Below are positions 18,601 through 27,031 of a stretch of 64,000 bases of DNA, one piece after another. The translations under genes were made by a program, and so were the position numbers. Each line of letters begins with the position of its first letter. Position 1 is the first letter of the stretch. The notes below the pieces were generated by a model. The model worked only from the letters and a program-made list of their open reading frames with translations. It ran no database searches and was not told where the DNA came from. Origin of the DNA: Stutzerimonas balearica DSM 6083 (GTDB taxonomy: Bacteria; Pseudomonadota; Gammaproteobacteria; Pseudomonadales; Pseudomonadaceae); assembly GCF_000818015.1 (NCBI RefSeq), contig NZ_CP007511.1:4005501-4069500 (forward strand), written 5' to 3'.

Positions 18601-19785
18601 TGCATCGTCCGGCTCGCGGTCGCCATCGACCAGCGCCTGTACCAATACGATCTGGTCAAGAATGATCCGACGCGGTTGGGCGAAGCCCAATACCGCCAGC
18701 GTGTCGGCAATCTGCTTGAGCGGTGCCGGGAGTCCGAGCAACTCGGTCAGTATCTTGCGCTCGCTGCGAACGAAAAGATCGAGACTGTCCTTGACCCTGA
18801 CCAGCTCCTCGCAGAGCGCGGCAACCACAGAGCGCATGGCGCCCCGGTCAGGGCCGGCCAGCTGCGCGCGTTCCTGGTCGACGATCGCGGTGTCCGGCAG
18901 CGCTTCGTCTAGGCGATATTGCTCCTTGACCGCGAGCAGCCGGGACGACTGCCCGGGCGCCTTGGCCACGTAGAACAACAGATTCTTGATCAGCTCTTCC
19001 GGAGCCGGCTGATTGAGGCCGTCCACGCCCTGCTCGACCAGACGTTTGAGCTCACGGTCGACTTGGCGTAGCAACGTTCGGATGGATGCACCATTGGCAA
19101 CGCCACCGCTGGCGAGCCCTTCGACGAGCGCCGCGGATATCTGCCAGAGCGGCGCGAGCGGCGCGTCCTTGCATAGCTGTTCGAGCCGGACGAACACCCT
19201 CGCCATATAGCCGAGGTTGGTTGCCAGGTCCTGGTTGCGAATGATCCCGACCAGCGCCGTCTGTTGCATCTGGCGCAGCTTGCGCAGCAACCCCGGCAGG
19301 TCGTCGGTCCGCAATCGCTCCACCGACTCGCGCGGCAGCGCCGGCAGCCGGCTGGACAGATCGGGAGCGAACAGGCTGGTTTCCGAAAGCAGCTTTTCTC
19401 CGCGTGCGGCACGCAGGTCGTTGAGCAAGGGCAGCACGACCATAGGCAGGTCGCGCCGCGCGCTCTGGATCCGATCCAGGTAAGCAGGCAGCTGCAGGAT
19501 CGACTGCATCAGGACCTCGAGCGACTCGGTGCGATTGGCCACACGCTCCTCGAGCAATGCGCGAGCCAGCTGCTCCATCTCTTCGGCGAGCAGCGCAGCA
19601 CCGAAGAACTCGACCATCTGCAGCGTACCGTGGACCTGATGCACATAGGTCAGGCAGAAGCCCATCTGAGTCGGGTCCGCCGGCGACTCAACATAGGCTT
19701 CGAGCGCCTGGCGTGCCTGCTTAAGCGTCTCGGCGATCTCGCCTTTCACCCACTCCAGGGCGACATAATCGTGCCGATCACCCAT
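12649..19785 (-). CDS. chpA: Hybrid chemotaxis histidine kinase ChpA (multi-Hpt CheA, CheW, REC)
   Basis: This is the giant kinase at the centre of the Pil-Chp system controlling type IV pili and twitching. It has 2378 residues. The N-terminal Hpt-like domain carries VHQVHGTLQMV near residue 50. Five canonical HTLKG phosphotransfer sites follow at His809, His960, His1285, His1495 and His1641. A further Xpt-like segment near LLTQARGGLAM lacks the histidine. The CheA kinase core (HMLRNAVDHGIE, SGRGVGMDVV) is around residues 1950-2060, then a CheW-like domain, then a receiver with Asp2307 (LLDIEMPRMDGF). Two (Glu-Ala)n linkers, at about residues 1208-1237 and 1402-1417, come from hexanucleotide repeats. 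The start at 19785 has GGAG six bases upstream; ATG at 19800, overlapping the pilK stop, is an alternative. Confidence 0.95.
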   Translation of the reverse strand: MGDRHDYVALEWVKGEIAETLKQARQALEAYVESPADPTQMGFCLTYVHQVHGTLQMVEFFGAALLAEEMEQLARALLEERVANRTESLEVLMQSILQLPAYLDRIQSARRDLPMVVLPLLNDLRAARGEKLLSETSLFAPDLSSRLPALPRESVERLRTDDLPGLLRKLRQMQQTALVGIIRNQDLATNLGYMARVFVRLEQLCKDAPLAPLWQISAALVEGLASGGVANGASIRTLLRQVDRELKRLVEQGVDGLNQPAPEELIKNLLFYVAKAPGQSSRLLAVKEQYRLDEALPDTAIVDQERAQLAGPDRGAMRSVVAALCEELVRVKDSLDLFVRSERKILTELLGLPAPLKQIADTLAVLGFAQPRRIILDQIVLVQALVDGDREPDDAVLMDIAGALLYVEATLAGMVGSSEDRGEDSHLPTTDVARIHQLVIKEARTALEQAKDAIIEFIASQWNHEHLARVPELLTQARGGLAMIPLQRAAALLQACNGYIEEQLLARKAVPDWQSLDALADAITSVEYYLERLADDCGSQGDLILDVAADSLADLGYPVEGPAHAETCSSADAVSNEPDEIEVLPADEPAAGAGEEWLVAADASNDEIALSAELLVEEIDFDTQPSDPWAIEPELPVIADSGDATLGSSDLPVDSQGSQEAALANDDAALSSDFMQAEVASEEAWALFDETVSDSRPASWDESELLDLQLPEVELPPLAAETVEHTSEPEQVTLEDVMAAPVASINPPAQDAPPSLLPPPADEEPVDDELLEVFIEEAAEVLETIGENLPAWAAADDSDALVEIRRAFHTLKGSGRMVRALVIGELAWSIENLLNRVLDGSIQTDEAVQHVVADVVALMPELVEEFAGKAQRQRDDVDRLAAAAHALARGEAPVAIMPAQPTTSSASALELPVADELDPQLLEIFRNEAEAHLATLVGFLADCAQSLPQPVTDALQRALHTLKGSAHMAGVLPVAEIATPLERMVKEFKNNLLQIDLAEAELLHDAEQLLRQGLANLDEQPLAAIPGTDAFLERVQALHQRRLAEAASRTENDKGEARDPSVIARFLAEGMDILLDAEALLRSWRDHPSERQELTALLDELAALGRGAQMADLPQMDDLCQALLALYGLAQEGRLLLDEQFFDTVEAAHEALVGMMDQVAAALQVTPQPELVERLQGLRQAARPETTLNVSEPVQCDEPVLEPASSSAEAEAEAEAEAEAEAEAEAEAEAEAEAEAEPQDFDQDMVEIFLDEAVDLLESAGEALERWLAEPSDQLTLSSLLRDLHTLKGGARMAGVRPVGDLAHELESLYEGLADGRYAYSGALSGLLHRSHDQLAQQLEQLQAHEPMVSAAPLIEAIRAYRQGAMTELDEPVDRLQAESTLPADEQSDVLVDEPLDQAVPEAEAEAEAEAEAEAEAAETETDVGVGADEPASLPRAMADESSVPAVSPEHDPELVEIFLEEGLDLIESAAAGLHRWMADVDNSLELEALQRDLHTLKGGARMAEVREVGDLAHELEFLYEGLCAGRYRASPVLFELLLGAQDALAAMLEALRNGAPIPDGNAHIEAIRHFRLNPQEQLSEPSTVTLRAASQPNAAAEAEILDIFVEEADELLEELDAALGRLDGAAADGGQLGEMLRILHTLKGGARLAGQADLGNLAHDLEQRLTEAQQQGAPWADSLHLDVQRGYEALQNAVDQLKEVLASDGETASAAESTEPAVVAQLPRPIVAASAADDLANHTPAKVLPFIRRAQQAAQDAAARRAPQEMIKVPAELLEGLVNLAGETSIFRGRVEQQVSDVSFTLSEMEATIERVRDQLRRLDTETQAQILSRYQAEAERAGYDDFDPLEMDRHSQLQQLSRSLFESASDLLDLKETLAARNRDAETLLLQQARVNTELQEGLMRTRMVPFERLIPRLRRIVRQVASELGKQVEFVVGNANGEMDRSVLERIVAPLEHMLRNAVDHGIEATAARRAAGKPEQGTIRLDLGREGGDILLTLSDDGGGINLEAVRRKAIERGLMTNDSELTEHEILQFILEAGFSTAAQVTQISGRGVGMDVVHSEVKQLGGSMSIESTPGQGTRFLIRLPFTVSVNRALMVYSGEDLYAIPLNTIEGIVRVSPYELEAYYQPGAPRFEYAGQAYELRYLGDLLNNGQRPKLVGQSLPLPVILVRSKDHSVAVQVDSLAGSREIVVKSLGAQFAGVAGISGATILGDGRVVVILDLLATIRLQHAQQLIQQRPQLLPQVPESVEPEHGRPTLVMVVDDSVTVRKVTSRLLERNGMNVMTAKDGVDAISQLQERKPDIMLLDIEMPRMDGFEVAALVRHDERLKDLPIIMITSRTGEKHRERALAIGVNHYLGKPYQESLLLESIEQLVHGHA
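15535..15582. repeat. Hexanucleotide tandem repeat (8 x GGCTTC) in chpA
   Basis: Eight perfect copies, encoding alternating Glu and Ala on the minus strand between two Hpt domains. The six-base unit keeps the frame whatever the copy number. Confidence 0.97.
16075..16164. repeat. Hexanucleotide tandem repeat (15 x TTCGGC) in chpA
   Basis: Fifteen perfect consecutive copies (90 bases), encoding about thirty alternating Glu/Ala residues in the linker before the Hpt domain with His1285. This is the longest perfect tandem repeat I see in the window. Confidence 0.97.
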
Positions 19786-19796
19786 AGCGACTCCGC

Positions 19797-20663
19797 TCAT
19801 TGTTTTTTCCGGATAAAGGCCAGAACCCGATCGTCGTCCAACGGCGTCAGGTCCGGATGTTGCCAAGTTGCCATTTCGCCCACCCCGATCAACAGTAAGC
19901 CGCCAGGCGCAAGCCGTTCAGCGAGCCGATTGAGGATCTCGCGCCGACGCCAGCGTCGGAAATAGATCAGCAGGTTCTGACAGAAGATGACGTCGAGGCC
20001 GGACATTGGCGCGTCGGCCAGGTCCAGCACGTTCAGCTTCGCAAAGCAGACGCGCGAGGCCAGCGTAGCGGTGACTTGGAAGCGACTGTCGGCGACGCTC
20101 TGAAAGTAGCGTTCCCTACGCTCAATCGGGACCTGCTCCAGGCGCCTGCCCGCGTAAGTCGCCTCACGGCATTTGCCCAGCGCGCTGAGGCTGATATCCG
20201 TCCCGGTGACGCCGAAACTGCCGCTAACCGAGGCTTCACGCAGCACCTCGGCTGCACTCATGGCCATGGAATAGGTCTCTTCGCCGCTGGAACAACCAAC
20301 GCTCCACAGCGACCAGGGTCTGCGCATCCCTTCGCGGGCCAGGCGGCCGGCCAGGTAAGTCTCCAGGGCGAAAAACGAGGGCGGATGCCGAAAGAAACAG
20401 GTTTCCTGCACCGTCAGCCGATCCATGAGGGTCGACCACTCCACCGCGCCGCGGGGACCGTCGGTCACCCGCCGGTAATAGCTCGCGTAATCACCGACAC
20501 CGACCTCGCGCATGCGCGCCCGGAGGTTTGTCTGGAGAAAGGCGCGACGCCCCTCGTTCACCACCATGCCGGAGCGCTCTTCGAGCAGCATCTGCCAATC
20601 ACGAAATTCCGTGAGCGACATATCGACCGGGGGTTCGAGCGACCAGTCAAACTGCGGCTGCAT
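19797..20663 (-). CDS. pilK: Chemoreceptor methyltransferase PilK (CheR-like)
   Basis: A 288-residue S-adenosylmethionine-dependent methyltransferase expected to methylate PilJ glutamates, opposing ChpB. Features are the CheR N-terminal helical domain (FRDWQMLLEERSGM), the VQETCFFRHPPSFFALE segment, the SAM-binding motif SVGCSSGEETYSMAM and the catalytic-region motif DVIFCQNLLIYF. ATG 20661-20663 was chosen because GAGGG lies seven bases upstream and the size then fits the family; an ATG at 20708 has no site. It lies between pilJ and chpA, and its stop overlaps an ATG of chpA. Confidence 0.9.
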   Translation of the reverse strand: MQPQFDWSLEPPVDMSLTEFRDWQMLLEERSGMVVNEGRRAFLQTNLRARMREVGVGDYASYYRRVTDGPRGAVEWSTLMDRLTVQETCFFRHPPSFFALETYLAGRLAREGMRRPWSLWSVGCSSGEETYSMAMSAAEVLREASVSGSFGVTGTDISLSALGKCREATYAGRRLEQVPIERRERYFQSVADSRFQVTATLASRVCFAKLNVLDLADAPMSGLDVIFCQNLLIYFRRWRRREILNRLAERLAPGGLLLIGVGEMATWQHPDLTPLDDDRVLAFIRKKQ

Positions 20664-20718
20664 GTCGTGCCCTCGTTCAAGACCGGCGACGGCAGGTTCA
20701 GCCGCCATCGCCCAGCGC

Positions 20719-22767
20719 TCAGGCCTGTCCGTTCGTTTCCGGCAAGGTGAAGCCCGAAACCGACTGACGCATCTCGTTGGCCATCTTCGCGAGGTTACCG
20801 ATGCTCTTCGCCGTAGCGGTGGTACCCGAGGACGTTTGCGAAGTGATCTCCTGGATCACGTTCATGGTGTTGGAAATGTGGCCGGCCGAGGATGCCTGCT
20901 GACGCGCCGCGTTGGAAATGTTCTGGATCAGCGCCGCAAGCGTCTTGGATACCTTCTCGATCTCTTCCAGGGCGACACCCGCGTCCTGCGCCAGGCGCGC
21001 TCCACGCACCACCTCCGCAGTGGTCTGTTCCATCGAAATCACCGCCTCGTTGGTGTCGGTCTGAATGGTCTTGACCAGCGCCTCGATCTGTTTGGTAGCC
21101 GCCGAGGAGCGCTCTGCCAGACGCTGAACCTCGTCCGCTACCACCGCGAAGCCACGACCCGCATCGCCCGCCATGGATGCCTGGATCGCGGCGTTGAGCG
21201 CGAGGATGTTGGTCTGGTCGGCGATATCGTTGATCAGGCTGACGATGTCCCCGATCTCCTGTGACGACTCCCCGAGACGCTTGATTCGCTTGGAGGTGTC
21301 CTGAATCTGCTCGCGGATGTTGTCCATGCCGGTGATGGTGTTATGCACCACCTCATTGCCCTTGTTGGCGATGGCTACCGAGCGCTCTGCTACCGCCGAG
21401 GACTCCGCGGCGTTGGCCGATACCTGGTCAATGGACACCGCCATCTCGTTCACCGCAGCCGAAGCCCCGGCGATTTCCTGGGCCTGATGCTCGGAAGCCT
21501 CCGCGAGGTGCATCGCGGTTGCCTGGGTTTCCTGGGCCGCACCGGACACCTGCACCGCGGTCTGGTTGATCGTCGCCACCAGTTCGCGCAGCTGATCGAT
21601 CGAGTAATTGATCGAGTCGGCGATGGCGCCAGTGAAATCCTCGGTCACGGTCGCTGCCACCGTCAGGTCGCCGTCTGCGAGGTCGCCGATTTCATCGAGC
21701 AGCCGCAGGATCGCGGCCTGGTTACGCTCGTTCTTCTCCGCCGTCTCGCTGAGACGCCGACGGGCCTCCCGAACCATGACCAGACCGATCAGGATGATCG
21801 CCGCCAGAGCCAGCGCACCCAGCACATAGCCAGCAAGCGTATTCAGGTAGCGCGCATCGGCGCGCGCCTGCAGACCGCCGGACAGCGCCGAGGTCTTGTC
21901 GAGCAGGGTTTGCGAGACTTCAAAGATGCTATTCGCCGACTCACGCACCTGGAACAGCTCAGGCGAGGTTTCGAGAATTTCGTCTACCGAACCGGAGACG
22001 AACTGGAACAACTCGGAAATCTCGCCCAGGCGGTCCAGGGCTTCCTCGTCGGACACCTTGGAGATGCCCATGGCAACGTTGCCTTCGAGCATCGCATTCA
22101 ATACCCGGCCAAAGAGGCTGGCGTCGCGACCAAACATGTCCGCCGCCTGTACCGAATCCTCGTCGCCGGAAAGTACCTTGTTGACAGAGCCAAGAATACG
22201 TTCGGCGAGCAAGGACTGGCGCTGAGCGACCGAAACCTGCGCAGCGGGTGCGCCGCTTTCGAGCAGGATGTCGACCACCTCTTCGTATTCGACCTGCAGC
22301 TGCGGAATCGTCTCGGCGAGCGTCGTGGCGACCTGATGCAGTGAGAGTACGGTCTGCTCGCTCGCCAGGATGGCGTCGGTGTCGCGGCGCAGGGTGTTCC
22401 AGTCCTGCTGCACGGCCTCGACTTCGGTCGCCAGCGACTGCGGCACAGGCGGCAGGCCGATGGCCTCATCGCCCTGAGCGAGGTAGCCCCAGCGCTTGTC
22501 GAATTCGTTGCGTGCTTCCTTGAGAGACACGAAGGCTTCTTGCGTACCGGCCGCGGCTTCAACCGCGTTCTTCGCGATACGCTGGGACAGCACTCGCAGC
22601 TCGCCAGCATGGGCGATGTATTCGTTGTCGTAATCGGCCTGCGTATTGATGTACGCGAAGTTCGCGAACAGCAATACGATGGCAACGATCAGAACGACGA
22701 AGAGACCCGTGATGAGCGTGTTGCTCCGCACTCCGCTCAACAAAGCATTGGCATTGATCTTTCTCAT
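20719..22767 (-). CDS. pilJ: Type IV pilus methyl-accepting chemoreceptor PilJ
   Basis: A 682-residue inner-membrane chemoreceptor, equal in length to PilJ of P. aeruginosa as I recall, that signals through PilI and ChpA. It has an N-terminal membrane helix (residues about 17-38, [23 protein letters not shown]) and a large periplasmic region with two PilJ-type helical modules. A second membrane helix ([19 protein letters not shown]) is followed by a HAMP segment and a long cytoplasmic coiled coil. The signalling tip reads [18 protein letters not shown]. The ATG is at 22765-22767. The gene is mid-cluster, 87 bases downstream of pilI. Confidence 0.96.
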   Translation of the reverse strand: MRKINANALLSGVRSNTLITGLFVVLIVAIVLLFANFAYINTQADYDNEYIAHAGELRVLSQRIAKNAVEAAAGTQEAFVSLKEARNEFDKRWGYLAQGDEAIGLPPVPQSLATEVEAVQQDWNTLRRDTDAILASEQTVLSLHQVATTLAETIPQLQVEYEEVVDILLESGAPAAQVSVAQRQSLLAERILGSVNKVLSGDEDSVQAADMFGRDASLFGRVLNAMLEGNVAMGISKVSDEEALDRLGEISELFQFVSGSVDEILETSPELFQVRESANSIFEVSQTLLDKTSALSGGLQARADARYLNTLAGYVLGALALAAIILIGLVMVREARRRLSETAEKNERNQAAILRLLDEIGDLADGDLTVAATVTEDFTGAIADSINYSIDQLRELVATINQTAVQVSGAAQETQATAMHLAEASEHQAQEIAGASAAVNEMAVSIDQVSANAAESSAVAERSVAIANKGNEVVHNTITGMDNIREQIQDTSKRIKRLGESSQEIGDIVSLINDIADQTNILALNAAIQASMAGDAGRGFAVVADEVQRLAERSSAATKQIEALVKTIQTDTNEAVISMEQTTAEVVRGARLAQDAGVALEEIEKVSKTLAALIQNISNAARQQASSAGHISNTMNVIQEITSQTSSGTTATAKSIGNLAKMANEMRQSVSGFTLPETNGQA

Positions 22768-22854
22768 TATCCGAGCCCCCGCCTGGCCCCCAGTACGCTT
22801 CCATCAAGAACCAAAAGGCCGGCCCAAGGCCGACCTCGCCTACAACTCATCCGT

Positions 22855-23391
22855 TTAGCACGACACATCCATGAATGACGGATGCCCAACCAGAGCGTGC
22901 GGACTGAACACCAACCAGGGCTGCTCGCGCTGAAAAACACCGTGCAGGAAAGGCTGGATCGCCGCTTCCACTGGCGGCAGCTCCTCGGAGTAGGCTTCCA
23001 CCGGGAAATGCTGCATGCCGAAGACCTCGTCCACGGTCAGCCCCGCGAAAACTTCCTGGTGATCGACGATCAGCACCCGCCGCTGCTTACGCAGTGGCGC
23101 CAACTCGTACCCCAGGTAACCGCACAGATCCATTACCGGCAACAGCCGGCCTCGCACGTTGGCCACTCCCTTCACCCAATCCTTGACGCCTGGCAGAGCG
23201 GTGAAACGAGGCTCGTGGAGAATTTCGCTGACCTCCCCCATCGGCGCGACAAACAGCCGCCCGCCCATACGAAATCCGATCCCCCCCCAGGTCTGCACCG
23301 CCTCCTGTTGCGAGGGCAAACCGGCAGCCGATGCGCGCGACCGCGCATCAAGCTCAAGCAATCGCTGGAAGGGTGTCTGCTGTTCCGACAT
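22855..23391 (-). CDS. pilI: CheW-like coupling protein PilI
   Basis: A 178-residue CheW-family adaptor joining the receptor PilJ to the kinase ChpA. The CheW fold is seen in GFRMGGRLFVAPMGEVSEIL, VKGVANVRGRLLPVMDLCGYLG and LIVDHQEVFAGLTVDEVFGMQHF. The internal ATG at 23389-23391 is preferred, since AAGGGA lies nine bases upstream. An ATG nine bases earlier abuts that site too closely, and 178 residues matches the usual PilI size. It lies between pilH and pilJ. Confidence 0.92.
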   Translation of the reverse strand: MSEQQTPFQRLLELDARSRASAAGLPSQQEAVQTWGGIGFRMGGRLFVAPMGEVSEILHEPRFTALPGVKDWVKGVANVRGRLLPVMDLCGYLGYELAPLRKQRRVLIVDHQEVFAGLTVDEVFGMQHFPVEAYSEELPPVEAAIQPFLHGVFQREQPWLVFSPHALVGHPSFMDVSC

Positions 23392-23423
23392 ACCGGCCAT
23401 TCCCTTGTCCGCGTGCGCGATGC

Positions 23424-23789
23424 TTAGCCCGCCAGCACGGCGTTCAGGGTCTTGAGCAGGGTTGCCTCGTCCACCGGTTTGGTCAGGTAATCCTTGGCCC
23501 CCTGGCGCTTGCCCCAGACCTTATCGGTTTCCTGATCCTTGGTGGTGACGATGATCACAGGAATGTGACTGGTTTCCGCATCCTTGGTCAGCTGGCGCGT
23601 GGCCTGAAAGCCGTTGAGCCCCGGCATCACGATATCCATCAGAACCGCATCGGGCTTTTCCTGCCGCGCGAGGGCCACGCCGTCGGCGCCGTTCTCGGCC
23701 TTGAGCACTACGTGGCCATGCTTCTCGAGCATCGCAGCCAGCTTGTACATTTCGGTCGGCGAGTCATCAACAATAAGAACGCGGGCCAT
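23424..23789 (-). CDS. pilH: Twitching-motility response regulator PilH
   Basis: A single-domain CheY-like receiver of 121 residues that accepts phosphoryl groups in the Pil-Chp pathway and is associated with pilus retraction and signal damping in P. aeruginosa. The acidic pair (VLIVDDSPTEM), the phosphoacceptor Asp in AVLMDIVMPGLNGFQ, the conserved Thr region (VIIVTTKDQE) and the Lys in YLTKPVDEATLL are all present. It lies 45 bases downstream of pilG. Confidence 0.95.
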   Translation of the reverse strand: MARVLIVDDSPTEMYKLAAMLEKHGHVVLKAENGADGVALARQEKPDAVLMDIVMPGLNGFQATRQLTKDAETSHIPVIIVTTKDQETDKVWGKRQGAKDYLTKPVDEATLLKTLNAVLAG

Positions 23790-23834
23790 GTTATCTCCGT
23801 TACAAAGGCTTCAGCGGCAAGTCTATGCCAAGGT

Positions 23835-24242
23835 TCAGGATGCCTGCTCCACTGGCGCGAAGTCCGGCACATGGGCCTTGATCGCACCGAGCAGCTCTTC
23901 TTTGCTGAACGGCTTGGTCAGATACTGATCAGACCCGACGATCCGCCCCTTGGCCTTGTCGAACAGCCCGTCCTTGGACGAGAGCATGATGACCGGCGTC
24001 GACTTGAAGGAACTGTTGTTCTTGATGAGCGCACAGGTCTGATAGCCATCCAGCCTGGGCATCATAATGTCTACGAAGATGATGCGGGGGTGGGTATCGG
24101 CGATCTTGGCCAATGCATCGAATCCATCCACCGCGGTGATGACGTCGCACCCTACCTTTTTCAGCAGGGTTTCAGCGGTCCGACGAATCGTTTTCGAATC
24201 GTCGATCACCATGACCTTCAAGCCCTCGGAGTGCTGTTCCAT
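23835..24242 (-). CDS. pilG: Twitching-motility response regulator PilG
   Basis: A 135-residue CheY-like receiver that promotes pilus extension in the Pil-Chp system. Receiver hallmarks are VMVIDDSKTIRRTAETLL, the phosphoacceptor in IIFVDIMMPRLDGYQ, the switch residue context IMLSSKDGLFDK and the Lys in YLTKPFSKEELL. The length is the same as PilG of PAO1 as I recall. It is the first gene of the minus-strand cluster and diverges from gshB. The cluster promoter should lie in the 228-base gap 24243-24470, where I cannot identify a confident -35/-10 pair. Confidence 0.95.
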   Translation of the reverse strand: MEQHSEGLKVMVIDDSKTIRRTAETLLKKVGCDVITAVDGFDALAKIADTHPRIIFVDIMMPRLDGYQTCALIKNNSSFKSTPVIMLSSKDGLFDKAKGRIVGSDQYLTKPFSKEELLGAIKAHVPDFAPVEQAS

Positions 24243-24470
24243 TTCGCCCTACCATCGCCTCGGTGAATCAATCTTCGTTCGTTCTTCGCGCAGTGCGAGC
24301 CGCCGCATGCTGGGGCATCGGCACGAGCGCAAGCCTTTGTAGCACAGTCGATTGACGGCATGCCATCGACGCCGCAAGTGGCTGTTTTTTCCTTGACCCA
24401 GTGCTCAACCGACGCCAATCTGCCGCGGTCGAACCCAGGCACAAACCTGCCAACCGCCGGAGCAACGCAC

Positions 24471-25421
24471 ATGACCATTCGCGTCGGAATCATCATGGAC
24501 CCCATCGCGCAGATCTCCTTCAAGAAGGACAGCTCGCTTGCCATGCTGCTTGCCGCACAGGCGCGCGGTTGGTCACTGCACTATATGGAGCAGCGCGACC
24601 TCTACCAGCTGCAGAGCCAGGCGCGCGCGCGGATGTGTTCGCTCAGGGTGTTCAATGATTCGCAGCGCTGGTTCGAGCTGGGTGAGGAAATCGACGCGCC
24701 GCTCGCCGAGCTGGACGTCATCCTCATGCGCAAGGACCCACCGTTCAACAGCGAGTACGTTTACGCTACCTACTTACTCGAACTCGCTGAAAAGGCCGGC
24801 ACGCTGGTAGTCAATCGTCCGCAGAGCCTGCGCGACTGCAACGAAAAGTTCTTTGCCACCCAATTCCCACAGTGCACCCCGCCGACGCTGGTCAGCCGGC
24901 GCTCGGACATTCTGCGTCAGTTCGCCGCGGAGCATCGTGACATCATTCTCAAACCCTTGGACGAGATGGGCGGCGCATCGATCTTCCGTCATCGCGAGGG
25001 CGACCCGAACCTCTCGGTAATGCTCGAGGTACTGACCGAGCACGGCAGCCGGCAGATCATGGCGCAGCGCTACATCCCTGCGATCAAGGACGGCGACAAG
25101 CGCATCCTCATGATCGACGGTGAACCGGTGCCTTACTGCCTGGCGCGCATCCCAGCGGCTGGGGAAACGCGGGGCAACCTGGCGGCCGGCGGACGCGGCG
25201 TGGCGCAGCCGCTTTCCGAACGCGACCGCGAGATCGCGTCGATCGTAGGACCGGAACTACGCGCACGCGGGCTGCTGTTCGTCGGCCTGGACGTGATTGG
25301 CGATTACCTGACCGAAATCAACATCACCAGTCCGACCTGTATCCGCGAGATCGATAATGCCTTCGATACGCGAATCGGTGAGCGGCTCATGGATGTCATC
25401 GCAGCCAGACTGCAAGCTTGA
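24471..25421 (+). CDS. gshB: Glutathione synthetase
   Basis: This 316-residue ATP-grasp ligase joins gamma-glutamylcysteine and glycine to make glutathione in the cytoplasm. The N-terminus (MTIRVGIIMDPIAQISFKKDSS) is characteristic. ATP-grasp elements include ILKPLDEMGGASIFR, the glutathione-synthetase segment LMIDGEPVPYCLARIP with the Gly-rich GNLAAGGRG, and the metal-binding DYLTEINITSPTC. ATG 24471 is preferred over 37 upstream in-frame codons because a GGAG site precedes it. It diverges from pilG and is followed 86 bases later by a TonB gene. Confidence 0.95.
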   Translation: MTIRVGIIMDPIAQISFKKDSSLAMLLAAQARGWSLHYMEQRDLYQLQSQARARMCSLRVFNDSQRWFELGEEIDAPLAELDVILMRKDPPFNSEYVYATYLLELAEKAGTLVVNRPQSLRDCNEKFFATQFPQCTPPTLVSRRSDILRQFAAEHRDIILKPLDEMGGASIFRHREGDPNLSVMLEVLTEHGSRQIMAQRYIPAIKDGDKRILMIDGEPVPYCLARIPAAGETRGNLAAGGRGVAQPLSERDREIASIVGPELRARGLLFVGLDVIGDYLTEINITSPTCIREIDNAFDTRIGERLMDVIAARLQA

Positions 25422-25507
25422 ACCAGCTAACAGCTTTGAGCGCCGCGCTTGCAGCCTGAAGCCCAAAGCCGGCAGACTGCGCCGCACTTCGAACCGACCC
25501 CATAGCG

Positions 25508-26401
25508 ATGAACGCAGCAGCCCGTCAGCCCACCCCCCAACCTTCTCAGGTGCGCCCTGCGGATCGTCTGGGCTTCACCTTGTTTGTCGCAACGGTATTG
25601 CATGTGGCGCTGATCCTCGGGCTCGGCTTTTCACTGAGCGAGCCGCGCTCGATCAGCAAGACGCTGGAAATCACGCTGTCCACGTTTCGCAGCGAGAAGC
25701 AGCCCGAACAGGCCGACTTCCTCGCACAGGACAACCAGCAGGGCAGCGGTACGCTGGAGCACAAGGCAGCGCCCAAAACGACCGAGCAGGCGCCATTTCA
25801 CGACACCGAGGTGCGCAAGGTGTCACCGCCGGCCACTCCGCCCCGCTCGGTGCGCCAGGAAGCGCCCAAGGCTGCAGTCGCGACGCGCGCGCCACAGCCG
25901 GACAAGACACCGGTCAAGCGCCAGGAAAAACCCCAGCCCGAACCTCAACCGACGCCGGCTTTCGACTCCTCACAACTGAGCGCCGAGATTGCCAGCCTCG
26001 AGGCCGAGCTTGCGCAAGACATCGAGCGCTATGCCAAGCGCCCGCGGGTGAACCGTCAGAACAGCGCGGCAACCATGCGCGACATCAGCGCCTGGTATCG
26101 CGACGAGTGGCGTAAAAAGGTCGAGCGCATCGGCAACCTCAACTATCCGGACGAAGCCCGGCGCCAGCGCATCTACGGCAGCCTGCGGCTGCTCGTGACG
26201 ATCAATCGTGACGGCACGGTACAGGAACTGCGCGTCATCGAATCGTCAGGACAAAAGCTGCTGGACGACGCCGCCATGCGCATCGTTCGGCTCGCGGCCC
26301 CCTTCGCGCCGTTCAGCGGCGAGCTGGCGAAGAAGTTCGATCAGGTGGAAATCATCCGGACCTGGCGTTTCGAACGCGGCGACCGCCTCTCCAGCCGCTG
26401 A
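25508..26401 (+). CDS. tonB3: TonB-family protein (TonB3-like)
   Basis: A 297-residue energy-transducing protein anchored in the inner membrane and spanning the periplasm. It has one membrane helix near residues 22-42 (LGFTLFVATVLHVALILGLGF), then a long Pro/Gln/Lys-rich linker, a coiled-coil-like segment (SAEIASLEAELAQDIERY) and a C-terminal TonB domain (PDEARRQRIYGSLRLLVTINRDGTV, then FDQVEIIRTWRF). No ExbB or ExbD genes are adjacent. By position between gshB and algH it matches PAO1 tonB3 (PA0406), which is needed for twitching motility. That role here is an inference from synteny. Confidence 0.88.
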   Translation: MNAAARQPTPQPSQVRPADRLGFTLFVATVLHVALILGLGFSLSEPRSISKTLEITLSTFRSEKQPEQADFLAQDNQQGSGTLEHKAAPKTTEQAPFHDTEVRKVSPPATPPRSVRQEAPKAAVATRAPQPDKTPVKRQEKPQPEPQPTPAFDSSQLSAEIASLEAELAQDIERYAKRPRVNRQNSAATMRDISAWYRDEWRKKVERIGNLNYPDEARRQRIYGSLRLLVTINRDGTVQELRVIESSGQKLLDDAAMRIVRLAAPFAPFSGELAKKFDQVEIIRTWRFERGDRLSSR

Positions 26402-26461
26402 CCCGGGTCGGTTCGCACCACCCAGTAGCCGGCCGCCCGCCCAGCGCTTAAGCTAGCCGGC

Positions 26462-27031
26462 ATGAAGAACACCGCGCCAAGCTACCTCAAGCATCAATTC
26501 CTGATGGCCATGCCACACATGGCCGACCCCAACTTTGCCCAGAAGCTGATCTATGTCGTCGAGCACGGCCCGGAAGGCGCGATGGGGCTGGTGGTCAACG
26601 ACCCGAGCGGCCTGAATCTGGCGGACGTTCTCGAGCAACTGCGCCCGGACGAGCCTTGCCCGATCATCTGCCAGAGCCTGCCGGTGTTTGCCGGTGGCCC
26701 GGTCCAGACCGATCGCGGCTTCGTGCTGCATCCGGGCAGCCACAGCTATCAGGCCACCCTTGCACTGGGCGAGCTGGCCATGACCACGTCGCAGGATGTG
26801 TTGTTCGCTATCGCCGACGGCCACGGCCCACAGCACTACCTGGTCGCCCTCGGCTACGCCGGCTGGGATGCCGGCCAGCTCGAAGCGGAGTTGGCCGACA
26901 ATACCTGGCTCAGCTGTCCGGTTCGGCACGACATCCTCTTCCAGCTGCCGCACGAACAGCGCCTGAAGGCCGCGGCCGCCAGCCTCGGCATCGATCTCGC
27001 CTTGCTCAGCAGCCAGGCGGGCCATGCATGA
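26462..27031 (+). CDS. algH: YqgE/AlgH family protein
   Basis: A 189-residue conserved cytoplasmic protein of the UPF0301 (YqgE/AlgH) family. The diagnostic opening LKHQFLMAMPHMADPNFAQKLIYVVEH and the segments GAMGLVVNDPSGL, VFAGGPVQTDRGFVLH and ALGYAGWDAGQLEAEL are visible. In P. aeruginosa AlgH affects alginate production and other regulation, but no molecular activity is established that I know of. It overlaps yqgF by four bases (ATGA), the usual gene pair, and lies upstream of the pyrimidine genes. Confidence 0.93.
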   Translation: MKNTAPSYLKHQFLMAMPHMADPNFAQKLIYVVEHGPEGAMGLVVNDPSGLNLADVLEQLRPDEPCPIICQSLPVFAGGPVQTDRGFVLHPGSHSYQATLALGELAMTTSQDVLFAIADGHGPQHYLVALGYAGWDAGQLEAELADNTWLSCPVRHDILFQLPHEQRLKAAAASLGIDLALLSSQAGHA

